A stretch of 64,000 nucleotides of DNA from assembly GCF_024169925.1 (NCBI RefSeq), contig NZ_JALJXF010000001.1, positions 2,486,001 through 2,550,000 of the forward strand. Reading direction: 5' to 3'. Positions 33,612-41,868 of the stretch are shown here, one piece after another (within the stretch, counting starts at the first letter, position 1; every line of letters begins with the position of its first letter). This DNA is from Methylorubrum extorquens. GTDB lineage: Bacteria > Pseudomonadota > Alphaproteobacteria > Rhizobiales > Beijerinckiaceae. The notes under the pieces were generated by a model. It was given only the letters and a program-made list of their open reading frames with translations, did not search any database and was not told the DNA's origin. Position numbers and translations under genes: made by a program.

Positions 33612-34454
33612 CTATGGCAGAAAATCCGAGAAGCCGCCCCGGACCGCTCCGCCCCGTTCAGCCGCCTCCCGTGCTTGTGGCGCGATCAGAGCGTCCCGCT
33701 CGGCCGCATATTGGTAGCCCGGGGCTTCGCCGGGGAAACCGCCCGCGGTGGCAGGGTGGGTGTAGAGTTCGGTGAGCCCGTCCGGCAGGTGGCGCAGCAA
33801 GGCGGTGACGCGCTCCGGCGTCATCGCGCCGGACCAGGCAAGGCCGAGGGTCCGGGTCGGGATCAGCAGGCCTGCCTGACGGGCCCGCACGGCCAGGAGG
33901 GCGGCCCACGGCGCGGTGTCGAGAGCGGGCTTGGCTTGGAAGCCGGGCTCGGCGCGGGCCAGCAGATCGCGCGGTTCACGCGGCACCCGCAGCGCCCGCA
34001 TCCCGTAATCGCGGCCGATCCGCAGCACCATCCCGGCGATGAGCGGGTGGATGTGGAAGTGCTTGTGCGCGTTGACGTGATCGAGCGGCAGGCCGGTCGC
34101 GCGGAACACCTCGAACTGCGCCCGGATCTCGGCGGCGAGCTGCCGCCGGGCGCTTGCCTTCAGGGCGAGGTCGAGTCCGAGCCGCTCCATGTCGCGCCGC
34201 ATCAGCCCCTGCGCATCCGTCAGGTCGGGCAGTTCCGTGGCTGGCAGTGTCGGCCACGCCTCGACCAGCACCAGATGCAGCCCGATGCGGAGCGAGGGCG
34301 TCCGCCGTGCGCGGGCGACGGCGTCCGCGGCGCCGGGCGCCGACACCATCAGGCTCGCCGCGGTGAGGATGCCGCCGCGATGGGCCTGCTCAACGGCCTC
34401 GTTGACCTCACGGCTGAGGCCGAAATCGTCGGCGGTGACGACCAATCGCTTCAA
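33612..34454 (-). CDS. hpnK: HpnK, YdjC-type carbohydrate deacetylase for hopanoids
   Basis: This protein has about 280 residues from TTG 34454 (GAAGAA upstream; GTG 34472 is an alternative; no good ATG). The metal-binding TADDFG motif is at residues 7-12, and the metal-His cluster in HVNAHKHFHIHP (about 135-146). Family knowledge: HpnK deacetylates the N-acetylglucosaminyl bacteriohopanetetrol made by HpnI to give bacteriohopanetetrol glucosamine, the precursor of the cyclitol ether. It follows hpnJ on the same strand but behind a strong terminator. Confidence 0.92.
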   Translation of the reverse strand: MKRLVVTADDFGLSREVNEAVEQAHRGGILTAASLMVSAPGAADAVARARRTPSLRIGLHLVLVEAWPTLPATELPDLTDAQGLMRRDMERLGLDLALKASARRQLAAEIRAQFEVFRATGLPLDHVNAHKHFHIHPLIAGMVLRIGRDYGMRALRVPREPRDLLARAEPGFQAKPALDTAPWAALLAVRARQAGLLIPTRTLGLAWSGAMTPERVTALLRHLPDGLTELYTHPATAGGFPGEAPGYQYAAERDALIAPQAREAAERGGAVRGGFSDFLP

Positions 34455-34523
34455 GGGAATTCTTCTCGTCACGGGTGTCGAGAGGGCCAGCCCTCTCGCG
34501 GGTCCAGGGCGGAGCCCTTGAAG

Positions 34524-34557
34524 CAAGAAAGGCCGGGCGGGTGCCCGGCCTTTCTTG
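34524..34557 (-). terminator. Terminator between hpnJ and hpnK
   Basis: A perfect 15-bp stem (CAAGAAAGGCCGGGC / GCCCGGCCTTTCTTG) with a GGGT loop lies about 30 bases after the hpnJ stop and 70 bases before the hpnK start on the minus strand. It should end most hpnL-M-I-J transcription. Confidence 0.88.
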
Positions 34558-34585
34558 TTTGCTCAATGGAGCCGGCGGCGCAGCG

Positions 34586-36010
34586 TTACGCGGCGGCCTT
34601 GCGGTCGCGGAGGAAGTGCCAGAACTCGACGCCCTCGCGGAGCCGCCGCTTCATCATCTCGGGCGAGCGGACCATCTCGTTGACGATCGAGGCGATCTTC
34701 GGCGCGCGGAAGTAGAACTTCCGGTAGAACTCCTCGACCGCGGAGAAGATCTCCGAGTGCGACAGGTGCGGGTAGTGCAGCGGGGCGATCTGTACGCCGT
34801 TCTCGTCCACCAGTTCGGCGTTCTCGACGTCGAGCCAGCCATTCTCCACCGCCTGCTTGTAGAGGAAGGTGCCCGGATAGGGCGCGGCCAGCGAGACCTG
34901 GATCGTGTGCGGGTTGATGCGCTTGGCGAACGCGATCGTCTCCTGGATCGTCTCCTTCGTCTCGCCCGGCAGGCCGACGATGAAGGTGCCGTGGATGGCG
35001 ATGCCGAGCTCGTGGCAGTTCTTGGTGAACTTCTCCGCGACTTCGACGCGCATGCCCTTCTTGATGTTGTTCAGGATCTGCTGGTTGCCGGACTCGTAGC
35101 CGACGAGCAGCAGGCGCAGGCCGTTGTCACGCAGAACCTTCAAGGTCTCGTAGGGCACGTTGGCCTTGGCGTTGCAGGACCACGTCACGCCGAGCTTGCC
35201 CAGCTCGCGGGCGATCTCTTCGGCGCGCGGCAGGTTGTCCGTGAAAGTGTCGTCGTCGAAGAAGAATTCCTTCGTCTGAGGGAATTCCTTGAGGCAATAC
35301 TTGATCTCTTCGATGACGTGAGCCACCGAGCGGGTGCGATAGGTGTGCCCACCGACCGTCTGCGGCCACAGGCAGAAGGTGCAGCGGCTCTTGCAGCCGC
35401 GGCCGGAGTAGAACGAGATGTAGGGGTGCTTCAGGTAACCGATGAAGTACTTCTCCATCTCGAGGTCGCGCTTGTACACGCTCGTGACGAAGGGAAGCTG
35501 GTCCATGTCCGTCATGATCTCGCGATCCTCGTTATGGACCACGACGCCGTTGGCATCACGATAGGACAGACCCTTGATCTCCGACATCGGCACGCCGTCG
35601 GCGACTTCCTTGACGGTGAAGTCGAACTCGTTGCGGGCGCAGAAGTCGATGCACGGCGCCTGGGCCATGGAGCCGGCGGCATCCACCGCCACCTTGGCGC
35701 CGATCAGGCCGGCGATCAGCCGCGGATTGGCCGCCTTGAGCGCCTCGACGGTCTTCACGTCGGACTTGAAGGACGGGACCGAGGTGTGGAGCACCACGAG
35801 GTCGAAGTCGTTGGCCTGGGCCACGATCTCTTCGAGCTTGATGTTGTGCGGCGGCGCGTCGATCAGCTTCGAGTTCGGCACCAGGGCCGCCGGCTGGGCC
35901 AGCCAGGTCGGGTACCAGAACGACTTGATCTCGCGCTTGGCCTGGTAGCGCGAGCCGGCGCCGCCATCGAAGCCGTCGAAGGTGGGGGCCTGCAGGAAGA
36001 GCGTGCGCAT
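34586..36010 (-). CDS. hpnJ: HpnJ, B12-binding-type radical SAM protein for hopanoid cyclitol ether
   Basis: This protein has 474 residues from ATG 36010 (a TTG three codons upstream is less likely; homologues start MRTLFLQAPTF). The N-terminal part resembles a cobalamin-binding domain (LVVLHTSVPSFKSDVKTVEA). The radical SAM core has Cys206, Cys210 and Cys213 (GCKSRCTFC), followed by EFFFDDDTF and HGTFIVGLPGE. HpnJ contracts the glucosamine ring of bacteriohopanetetrol glucosamine to the five-membered cyclitol ether. It follows hpnI by 58 bases in the hpnL-M-I-J run. The reaction is from family knowledge. Confidence 0.95.
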   Translation of the reverse strand: MRTLFLQAPTFDGFDGGAGSRYQAKREIKSFWYPTWLAQPAALVPNSKLIDAPPHNIKLEEIVAQANDFDLVVLHTSVPSFKSDVKTVEALKAANPRLIAGLIGAKVAVDAAGSMAQAPCIDFCARNEFDFTVKEVADGVPMSEIKGLSYRDANGVVVHNEDREIMTDMDQLPFVTSVYKRDLEMEKYFIGYLKHPYISFYSGRGCKSRCTFCLWPQTVGGHTYRTRSVAHVIEEIKYCLKEFPQTKEFFFDDDTFTDNLPRAEEIARELGKLGVTWSCNAKANVPYETLKVLRDNGLRLLLVGYESGNQQILNNIKKGMRVEVAEKFTKNCHELGIAIHGTFIVGLPGETKETIQETIAFAKRINPHTIQVSLAAPYPGTFLYKQAVENGWLDVENAELVDENGVQIAPLHYPHLSHSEIFSAVEEFYRKFYFRAPKIASIVNEMVRSPEMMKRRLREGVEFWHFLRDRKAAA

Positions 36011-36068
36011 GGGGTTCAAGGCCTCAAGGCTCGAGCGTTGGAATGTATAAGGGCGAATGGTTTGAAGC

Positions 36069-37265
36069 TTAGACCGAAGTCGCGCGCGACTCGCGACCGA
36101 GGCCGTGCTCCGGAATCAGCGTACCGTCCGCAACCACACGGTAATCGTGACCTTTCCATGTCACCGCACCCGAGACGAAGCTCCAAGTGAAGTTGATGAA
36201 GGACAGCATGTCACGAATCGGCAACAGCCAGTAGGCGTGGGGAGCGAGCCCGAAGGCCCGCTCGATGCGCAGGCACAGCAGGATGCGGCAGGTGAGGGCC
36301 AGGGCGGCGACCGCGAGCGCTCCGGCGCCTGCGCCGGGCATCAGCGCGGCGAGCAGCGCCAGCGGGAAGGCGTGGGTTACGACCGAGCCGGCATAGCCCT
36401 TCGGATCGACGTTGCGGATGGTGCGGTTCCAGCGCAGCTCGTGCCGCCACAGGCCGGACAGCTCGGTGTCGACGCAGGCGTGGCCGATGGTGAGCGCGGG
36501 AATCGCCACGGTGCCACCCTCGGCGCGCAGGGCTTCGCCGATGGCGTAATCGTCGGCCAGATCGTCCTTGAAAGCGCGGAAGCCGCCGATGCGGGCCAGC
36601 GATTCGGCCGTCATCGCGATGGTCGAGCCGAAGCAGGGCCGGGCGAGATCGAAGGTGGTGCCGAGGATCACGTTGGGCACGAACTGCACGTCGATGGCGA
36701 GCGCGGCGAGCTGGGCGCATAGGCCCCGGTCGCCCGGCACGCCGTGATAGAGGCAGGTCACGCCGGCCACACCCGGCTGCGACAGGGCGGCGACGACGCG
36801 CTCGAGATAATCGGGCTTCACCGACATGTCGCTATCGGCCAGCACCACGACGGGGTGGGCGATCCGCTCCGACATGTTGATGAGGTTGGAGACCTTGCGG
36901 TTCGAGCCGTGCTGGCTCGCATCCACCACGAGGTCGAGGCGCAAGCGCGGATGGGCTTCCCGCAGGCGCTGCACTACGGCAACCGCCGGGTCGGCAGCGT
37001 TCTGGACGCCGAACACGACCTGCACCGAGCCCGCATAGTCCTGGCGGCAGAAGCTTTCGAGGTTCTCGAACAGGTCCGGCTCCAAGCCGCAGAGCGGCTT
37101 GAGGATCGTCACGCCAGGGCGGGGCGTATCGGCCGCGAGCGCGGGCGACGGCCGCGCAGCGAAACGGCCGACGAGCCAAGCCGCGAGCAGGGCATAGACG
37201 CAACCGGCGAGCGCCATCAGCAGAAGCACGGATGCGATCCAGGCTGGCAGCTCGTTCAGGTCCAT
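36069..37265 (-). CDS. hpnI: HpnI, hopanoid N-acetylglucosaminyl-type glycosyltransferase (GT2)
   Basis: This 398-residue ceramide-glucosyltransferase-like GT2 has an N-terminal membrane helix (residues 10-35). The catalytic domain has PGVTILKPLCGLEPDL, the nucleotide-binding VVLADSDMSV (DxD-type), a DDLADDYAIG acidic motif and the (R)xxRW-like LRWNRT segment. C-terminal membrane helices follow. HpnI transfers N-acetylglucosamine to bacteriohopanetetrol at the inner membrane. ATG 37265 is preferred over the longer open frame. It lies between hpnM and hpnJ in one transcript. Confidence 0.94.
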   Translation of the reverse strand: MDLNELPAWIASVLLLMALAGCVYALLAAWLVGRFAARPSPALAADTPRPGVTILKPLCGLEPDLFENLESFCRQDYAGSVQVVFGVQNAADPAVAVVQRLREAHPRLRLDLVVDASQHGSNRKVSNLINMSERIAHPVVVLADSDMSVKPDYLERVVAALSQPGVAGVTCLYHGVPGDRGLCAQLAALAIDVQFVPNVILGTTFDLARPCFGSTIAMTAESLARIGGFRAFKDDLADDYAIGEALRAEGGTVAIPALTIGHACVDTELSGLWRHELRWNRTIRNVDPKGYAGSVVTHAFPLALLAALMPGAGAGALAVAALALTCRILLCLRIERAFGLAPHAYWLLPIRDMLSFINFTWSFVSGAVTWKGHDYRVVADGTLIPEHGLGRESRATSV

Positions 37266-37448
37266 GGCGCGGCGTTGCTCGCTGCTGTCTTGGGGCGGGG
37301 CCGCGGGCGGCGGTCTGAAGACGGTGAGGCCTGGACGCCGCCCCAAACGGGTCGCGGTCGGCTCCAGGCCTCGTCGGTGGTTTCGTTGCTGCCGAATCGA
37401 TGGCGGGTTCGACCCGGCGGCGTGTTTCTCAATCCCTTGTCTCTGGCC

Positions 37449-38072
37449 CTATTGTCTGGGCGAGACTTTGGCGGCGAGCATCCCATCGGTGCGTTCGCGC
37501 ATAAATTTCAGCAGGCTGTCGGCGCCACCCTTGAGCGGGTCGGCGAAGCTCGCCCGCATCGAGGCGACCTCGCTGACATTGCCGTTGAGCAGCACGTCCT
37601 GAACCTTGTTGCCGGCGTTGACGACGTAATCGACCTCCGAATCGTCGCCGTCCTTGTTCGAGACGCGGGTCGAGACGACACGGTTGGGACCGCGCTCCTC
37701 GCTCTTCGGCTCGATCTGGAATTTGCCGCCCGCCGCCTGCGAGAGGCGGTTGGCGTAGAGCGTGACGAAGTACCGGCCGAAGGTCTCGGTCAGCGCGTCC
37801 TGCTGCTCGGGCTTGAACGTCTTCCACTTCGGCCCGACGGCGGTGCGCACCATGGCGGGCGTGTCGAAGGTCTCGGCCAGGGTCTCGCCGACGATCGCCA
37901 GCCGGCTCTTGAGATCGCCCGCGCCGTTCTTCAGCGCCTCTTCGAACTTGGCGTAGAGGCGCTGGATCGGCACCACGGCCGGATCGTCGGCGGCTCGGAC
38001 GGGGTGCGGCGTCGCCGTGAGGGCGAGCATCGCCACGGCGGCGGCAAGGAGGCTGCGGCGGTTCAGGCGCAC
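37449..38072 (-). CDS. hpnM: HpnM, MlaC/Ttg2D-like periplasmic hopanoid protein
   Basis: This 207-residue protein starts at GTG 38072 (GGAG ten bases upstream) and has a signal peptide RRSLLAAAVAMLALTATPHP. The mature domain is of the toluene-tolerance/MlaC type (IVGETLAETFDTPAMVRTAV, TETFGRYFVTLYANRLSQA), which binds lipids in the periplasm. HpnM is thought to work with the RND protein HpnN in hopanoid traffic. Its start overlaps the hpnL stop by ten bases. The much longer open frame covering hpnL in another reading frame is not coding. Confidence 0.93.
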   Translation of the reverse strand: MRLNRRSLLAAAVAMLALTATPHPVRAADDPAVVPIQRLYAKFEEALKNGAGDLKSRLAIVGETLAETFDTPAMVRTAVGPKWKTFKPEQQDALTETFGRYFVTLYANRLSQAAGGKFQIEPKSEERGPNRVVSTRVSNKDGDDSEVDYVVNAGNKVQDVLLNGNVSEVASMRASFADPLKGGADSLLKFMRERTDGMLAAKVSPRQ

Positions 38073-39196
38073 TTCTGGAGCGCTCCAGCTTCGTTGTCGG
38101 AGGAAAGGGGGGCGGGGTTCCGGGCGGCGGAGAAGCCGTAGGCCGGGGCGAGCGGGGCAGCGCCCGAGCGGCGGCCGAGCCGCGCCCGGATCGCCCCGAG
38201 CCCCTCGCGCACCGTCTCGGTGCCGTCGGTTTCGGCAGGCGCCGCGCCTTTGCGCTCCATCAGGTTCCACAGGGCGAGGCTCGGCAAGCCGACGGCAAGG
38301 TCGGCGACGCGCTTGACGAGCGAGAGGGCCAGCGCGGCCTCCGGCGGGATGCCGAACAGGGCGCCCAGGGCGATCAGGCCGCCCTCTTGGGCGCCGATGG
38401 CGCCGGGCACGACGAAGGCGGCACCGCGCACGGCCTGGGCGAGGCTCTCGATCACCAGGGCGTCGAGGAAGCTGATGGAATAGCCCATCGCGTTCAGCGC
38501 GATCCACACCTCGACGGTGCCGATGGCCCAGCCGACGAGGTGGATCAGCAGCGCCGCGCCGACGCGGGCGCGGTTGCCGTAGAGGCGACGCAGGTTCTCG
38601 TAGAGCACGTCGATCGCGCCGAGCGCGCGCCACTCGCGGCCCGCAGCGAAGCGGCTGAGCGCCGCCTCGATCAGGCGGTGACCGCTGCGGCGCTGGATGA
38701 CGTAGAAGGCGGCCAGCGCCGGGATGGCGACCAGCACGCCGCCCGCGACGGTGCGGACCATCGGCCCGTCGCCGGTGATCTGCATCAACAGGAGAAGCCC
38801 GGCGACGGTGAAGACGAGCTGCGTGACCGCCTGGGTCATCAGATCGACGAACATGCTGGCGCCGGCCATGCCGCCGGGCGTGCCCGTGCGGGTGAGCAGA
38901 CGCGCGCCGATGAAGTCGCCGCCGACCTGCGCCACCGGCAGGAGCGTGTTGATGCCCTCGCGCACGAAGCGAAGCGAGATGCAGTCGCGCAGGGTGGGGC
39001 CGGCGCCGCGGGGGAACAGCACATGCCAGCCGAGGCCCGCCCAGGCGACCGCCAGGAAGCGGGCGAGCACGACGGCGAGCGTCCCCCAGCCCGCGCTCAC
39101 GACCGCGGCGGTGACATCGGACACGCCGGAAGACAGGAACAGCGCGAGCGCCGTGCCCAGTCCAACGATCGATGCCAAAGTTGTGAGACGCTTCAT
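38063..39196 (-). CDS. hpnL: HpnL, hopanoid-associated integral membrane protein
   Basis: This protein has 377 residues from ATG 39196 (GAAAGAGG upstream). It has about eight membrane helices and belongs to the LPG-synthase-transmembrane-like family: LRFVREGINTLLPVAQVGGD, SLAQAVRGAAFVVPGAIGAQ followed by EGG, and SLVKRVADLAVGLPSLALW are conserved. HpnL is encoded with hpnM, I and J. Its role is not settled and flippase-like function is suggested only by fold. The divergent amidinotransferase gene starts 211 bases away, so they share a promoter region. Confidence 0.93.
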   Translation of the reverse strand: MKRLTTLASIVGLGTALALFLSSGVSDVTAAVVSAGWGTLAVVLARFLAVAWAGLGWHVLFPRGAGPTLRDCISLRFVREGINTLLPVAQVGGDFIGARLLTRTGTPGGMAGASMFVDLMTQAVTQLVFTVAGLLLLMQITGDGPMVRTVAGGVLVAIPALAAFYVIQRRSGHRLIEAALSRFAAGREWRALGAIDVLYENLRRLYGNRARVGAALLIHLVGWAIGTVEVWIALNAMGYSISFLDALVIESLAQAVRGAAFVVPGAIGAQEGGLIALGALFGIPPEAALALSLVKRVADLAVGLPSLALWNLMERKGAAPAETDGTETVREGLGAIRARLGRRSGAAPLAPAYGFSAARNPAPLSSDNEAGALQKCA

Positions 39197-39407
39197 CAGC
39201 CTCTTTCGATCATCGGCGAAGGCTTGTGTTGTCGAAATCCCACCCGAAGCGACCATCGAAGCTTAGCCGGTGGTGGGAAGCGTTCCGGCAGGTTGCAGCT
39301 TTGATCTGCCCTGTCTATCACCCGATTGACACACCGGGGAGCAAAGCGGCGCCCGCGGTGAACGCTGGCGACGATTGTCGCGCGATGCCGCTTCTAGGGA
39401 GCCTCAA

Positions 39408-40598
39408 ATGGATCGCGAGCCGCAGATCACGGCGGATTCCGCCTTGGTCGACGACGCCTCGTCGACGGGTTTTTCGCAGGGCTACGAGGGCCGTGAGCTG
39501 GGGGGACATTCCCCCGCCACCCGCAGCCCGGTGATGGCCTGGAACGAGTGGGATCCGCTGGAGGAGGTGATCGTCGGCTCGCTCGACGGCGCCACGATCC
39601 CGACCCACCACCTGACCGTGATCTTCAACCTGCCGCGGGCGGCCCAGCCGTTCTACCGCTTCGCCTCCGGCTGGAAATACCCGAAGTTCATGAAGAAGCT
39701 CGCACAGGCCGAGCTCGACAACTTCATCTCGATCCTGGCCGGCGAGGGCGTGAAGGTGCGCCGCCCGGATACGGTCGATTTCTCGAAGAAGTTCAAGGCG
39801 CCGCGCTGGACCTCCCGCGGGTTCTGCGTCGCCTGCCCGCGCGACCCGTATCTCGTGATCGGCGACGAGATCATCGAGAGCCCGATGTGCTGGCGCTCGC
39901 GCTACTTCGAGGGCGATGCCTACCGCTCGCTGTTCAAGGAATATTTTCGCAATGGCGCGCGGTGGACCTCCGCACCGCGTCCCCAGTTGACGGATGACCT
40001 CTACAACTACGACTACCGGGTGCCGAACCTGAAGGCCGGCGAACCGATGCAGTTCACGGTCAACGAGTTCGAGCCGGTCTTCGACGCCGCCGACTTCGTG
40101 CGCTGTGGCCGCGACCTGTTCGTGACCCGCTCGAACGTGACGAACCTGATGGGCATCGAGTGGCTGCGCCGCCACCTCGGCCCCGGCTTCCGCATCCACG
40201 AGATCGAGAGCCGCTGCCCGCAGCCGATGCACATCGATTCGTCGTTCATGCCGCTGGCGCCCGGCAAGGTGCTGGTCAACCCCGACTACATCGACGTCGA
40301 GAAGTTGCCGGCGGTGCTCAAGAAGTGGGACGTGCTGATCGCCCCGCGCCCCGACCCGGTCGAGGGCTTCATGAGCAAGATCTCGATGTGCTCGCCCTGG
40401 ACCTCGATCAACGTGCTCGCCATCGACGAGAAGAAGATCGTCGTCGACCAGAGCCAGCCGACCCTGATCAAGGCCCTGAAGGATTGGGGCTTCGACCCGA
40501 TCCCGGCGCCGTTCCTGTCCTACGGCCCGTTCGGCGGCTCGTTCCACTGCGCCACGCTCGACGTGCGCCGCCGCGGCGTGCTGAAGTCGTACTTCTAG
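39408..40598 (+). CDS. Arginine-type amidinotransferase, candidate hopanoid guanidinylation enzyme
   Basis: This protein has 396 residues from ATG 39408 (AGGGAG seven bases upstream). It follows the glycine/inosamine-phosphate amidinotransferase pattern: FDAADFVRCGRDLF carries the catalytic acidic residue (Asp226/229), PMHIDSSFMPL the His (275), and GGSFHCATLDVRR the nucleophilic Cys (381). These enzymes move the amidino group of arginine to a primary amine. The gene diverges from hpnL-M-I-J, whose product is an amino-cyclitol ether hopanoid. Guanidine-substituted bacteriohopanetetrol cyclitol ether is known from Methylobacterium, so this is a strong candidate for its synthesis. That assignment is inference. 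Confidence 0.88.
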   Translation: MDREPQITADSALVDDASSTGFSQGYEGRELGGHSPATRSPVMAWNEWDPLEEVIVGSLDGATIPTHHLTVIFNLPRAAQPFYRFASGWKYPKFMKKLAQAELDNFISILAGEGVKVRRPDTVDFSKKFKAPRWTSRGFCVACPRDPYLVIGDEIIESPMCWRSRYFEGDAYRSLFKEYFRNGARWTSAPRPQLTDDLYNYDYRVPNLKAGEPMQFTVNEFEPVFDAADFVRCGRDLFVTRSNVTNLMGIEWLRRHLGPGFRIHEIESRCPQPMHIDSSFMPLAPGKVLVNPDYIDVEKLPAVLKKWDVLIAPRPDPVEGFMSKISMCSPWTSINVLAIDEKKIVVDQSQPTLIKALKDWGFDPIPAPFLSYGPFGGSFHCATLDVRRRGVLKSYF

Positions 40599-40700
40599 AT
40601 CATCATCCCGAAAGCTGGTTGCCGGCTTTCGGAAAAAATGATGCAAAAACAGAAGCCTAGAGCACCATCTTGGATCCGATATCCAGGACGATGCTCTAGG
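40599..40700. repeat. Palindromic intergenic repeat, copy 2
   Basis: It starts right after the amidinotransferase stop. ATCATCATCCCGAAAGC...GCTTTCGG...ATGATGC forms the first hairpin, AGAGCACCATCTTGGATCC with GGATATCCAGGACGATGCTCT-like sequence the second, less perfect one. Layout and inner stems match copy 1 at 23552-23652. Confidence 0.75.
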
Positions 40701-40940
40701 AAAGCGGCCCGACCCGGCAGCGGGCGGGGCACATCATCGATCCGGAGCCTGCCGCGAATGCCTCGCGGCAGGCTCTTTTCGTTTCGGTGATCTTCATGCT
40801 TCAGGATTGCCTGGGCTCCGCCGCGCGCTGACGGTGCGGAGCGCCCTCCCCGTCAGCGCGCGCGTCCGCGACGTCATCCGGACGCTGAGCGTTGCAGGAT
40901 AAGCCTTTCGGCTGGAACGCTTTTACCTGCAGAGGCAGGT
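40701..40940. other. Intergenic region after the repeat
   Basis: It holds the terminator at 40745-40780 and nothing else I can support. Together with the repeat it makes a 342-base gap. Confidence 0.5.
40745..40780 (+). terminator. Intrinsic terminator of the amidinotransferase gene
   Basis: A 13-bp perfect stem (GAGCCTGCCGCGA / TCGCGGCAGGCTC) with an ATGCC loop is followed by TTTTC on the plus strand. It lies beyond the palindromic repeat. Confidence 0.88.
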
Positions 40941-41153
40941 TCACTCGCCGACATATCGTCCGGGCAGTCGCGTCGCCCGCCGGTAGGTCGTCCCGGCGAG
41001 CGCCAGCGCGCCGCCATATTGCAGAAAGCCGTTCTCGGCGAGCCCGTCCGGCGCGAGCGGGGTTTGAAGTGCGAGGCGGGTCACCGTATTGAGCGCGATG
41101 ATCGCGAGGCAGAAGACGGCGGAGGCGAGCGACGCGGCGACGAAATCGGGCAT
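40941..41153 (-). CDS. Small single-membrane-helix hypothetical protein
   Basis: This 70-residue protein has a hydrophobic helix at about 5-30 (ASLASAVFCLAIIALNTVTR) and a polar C-terminus ending in RRATRLPGRYVGE. GGGAG lies seven bases before the ATG. It could be an uncleaved membrane anchor or a signal peptide. No family is recognised. It stands 68 bases downstream of the glutathione S-transferase gene on the same strand. Confidence 0.55.
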   Translation of the reverse strand: MPDFVAASLASAVFCLAIIALNTVTRLALQTPLAPDGLAENGFLQYGGALALAGTTYRRATRLPGRYVGE

Positions 41154-41221
41154 GGTGGGTCTCCCGGCAGGGACAGCCCAAGCTTAGCAAGGACCGAGCC
41201 AGCCGGAGGATCCCCGATAGG

Positions 41222-41833
41222 CTACCCGGCGGGCGGGCGCGTCGCGACCATGGCGGGCCGCTCCTCGAACCGCGCGAACCACGCTGCGAGCCGGGGGGCG
41301 TCGTCGCGCCAGGCGATGTCGGAGAAGCGCAGGTCGAGGTAGCCGAGCGCGCAGGCGAGCGCGATGGTGCCGATATCGACCCGATCGCGCACAGCCTCCG
41401 CCTGCTCCTCGAACCACGCCAGCGCGCTCTCGATCTTGGCGGTCTGCCCCTCGATCCAGGCGGCCGAGCGCTCGGATTCGGGGCGTGCGGTCAGTTCGTA
41501 GCGGATCAGCAGGGCCGCATCGAGCACGCCGTCGGCGGTGGATTGCTCGTTGAGCGCCCGCCAGCGCGCGTCGCCCCCGGCCGGGAACAGCCGGCCGCCG
41601 GCCTCTGCGTCGAGATACTCGCAGATCACCCGGCTGTCGGCGAGGCCCTCGCCGTTATCGAGGACCAAGGTCGGCACCTGCGCGAGCGGATGCTGCGCCA
41701 ACACCGAGCGGTCGCGCTTGACCGGATGGACGGCGCTCGGCAGCAGCTCCAGCCGCTCGGCGAGGCCGAGTTCGTGGGCGACCACCATCACCTTCCGCAC
41801 GAAGGGCGAGCTGTGCGAGTGGAACAGCTTCAT
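41222..41833 (-). CDS. Glutathione S-transferase family protein
   Basis: This 203-residue protein has a thioredoxin-fold N-terminus (MKLFHSHSSPFVRKVMVVAH) with a Ser at the usual catalytic position near residue 9. The cis-Pro is in AQVPTLVLDNG, and the glutathione-binding LADSRVICEYLD follows. The helical C-terminal domain includes DIGTIALACALGYLDLRF, the N-capping segment. It conjugates or isomerises electrophiles with glutathione. The substrate is unknown. It starts 35 bases downstream of the alpha/beta-hydrolase-like gene and may share its transcript. Confidence 0.9.
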   Translation of the reverse strand: MKLFHSHSSPFVRKVMVVAHELGLAERLELLPSAVHPVKRDRSVLAQHPLAQVPTLVLDNGEGLADSRVICEYLDAEAGGRLFPAGGDARWRALNEQSTADGVLDAALLIRYELTARPESERSAAWIEGQTAKIESALAWFEEQAEAVRDRVDIGTIALACALGYLDLRFSDIAWRDDAPRLAAWFARFEERPAMVATRPPAG

Positions 41834-41868
41834 CGGCTTGCAAAAATCCTGTTGAGGTTTCGGGGCGC

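Noticed and set aside
34454..34526. N-terminal extension of HpnK from TTG 34526
   Set aside because: It begins inside the hpnJ terminator hairpin, and the conserved domain starts at the TTG 34454 region.
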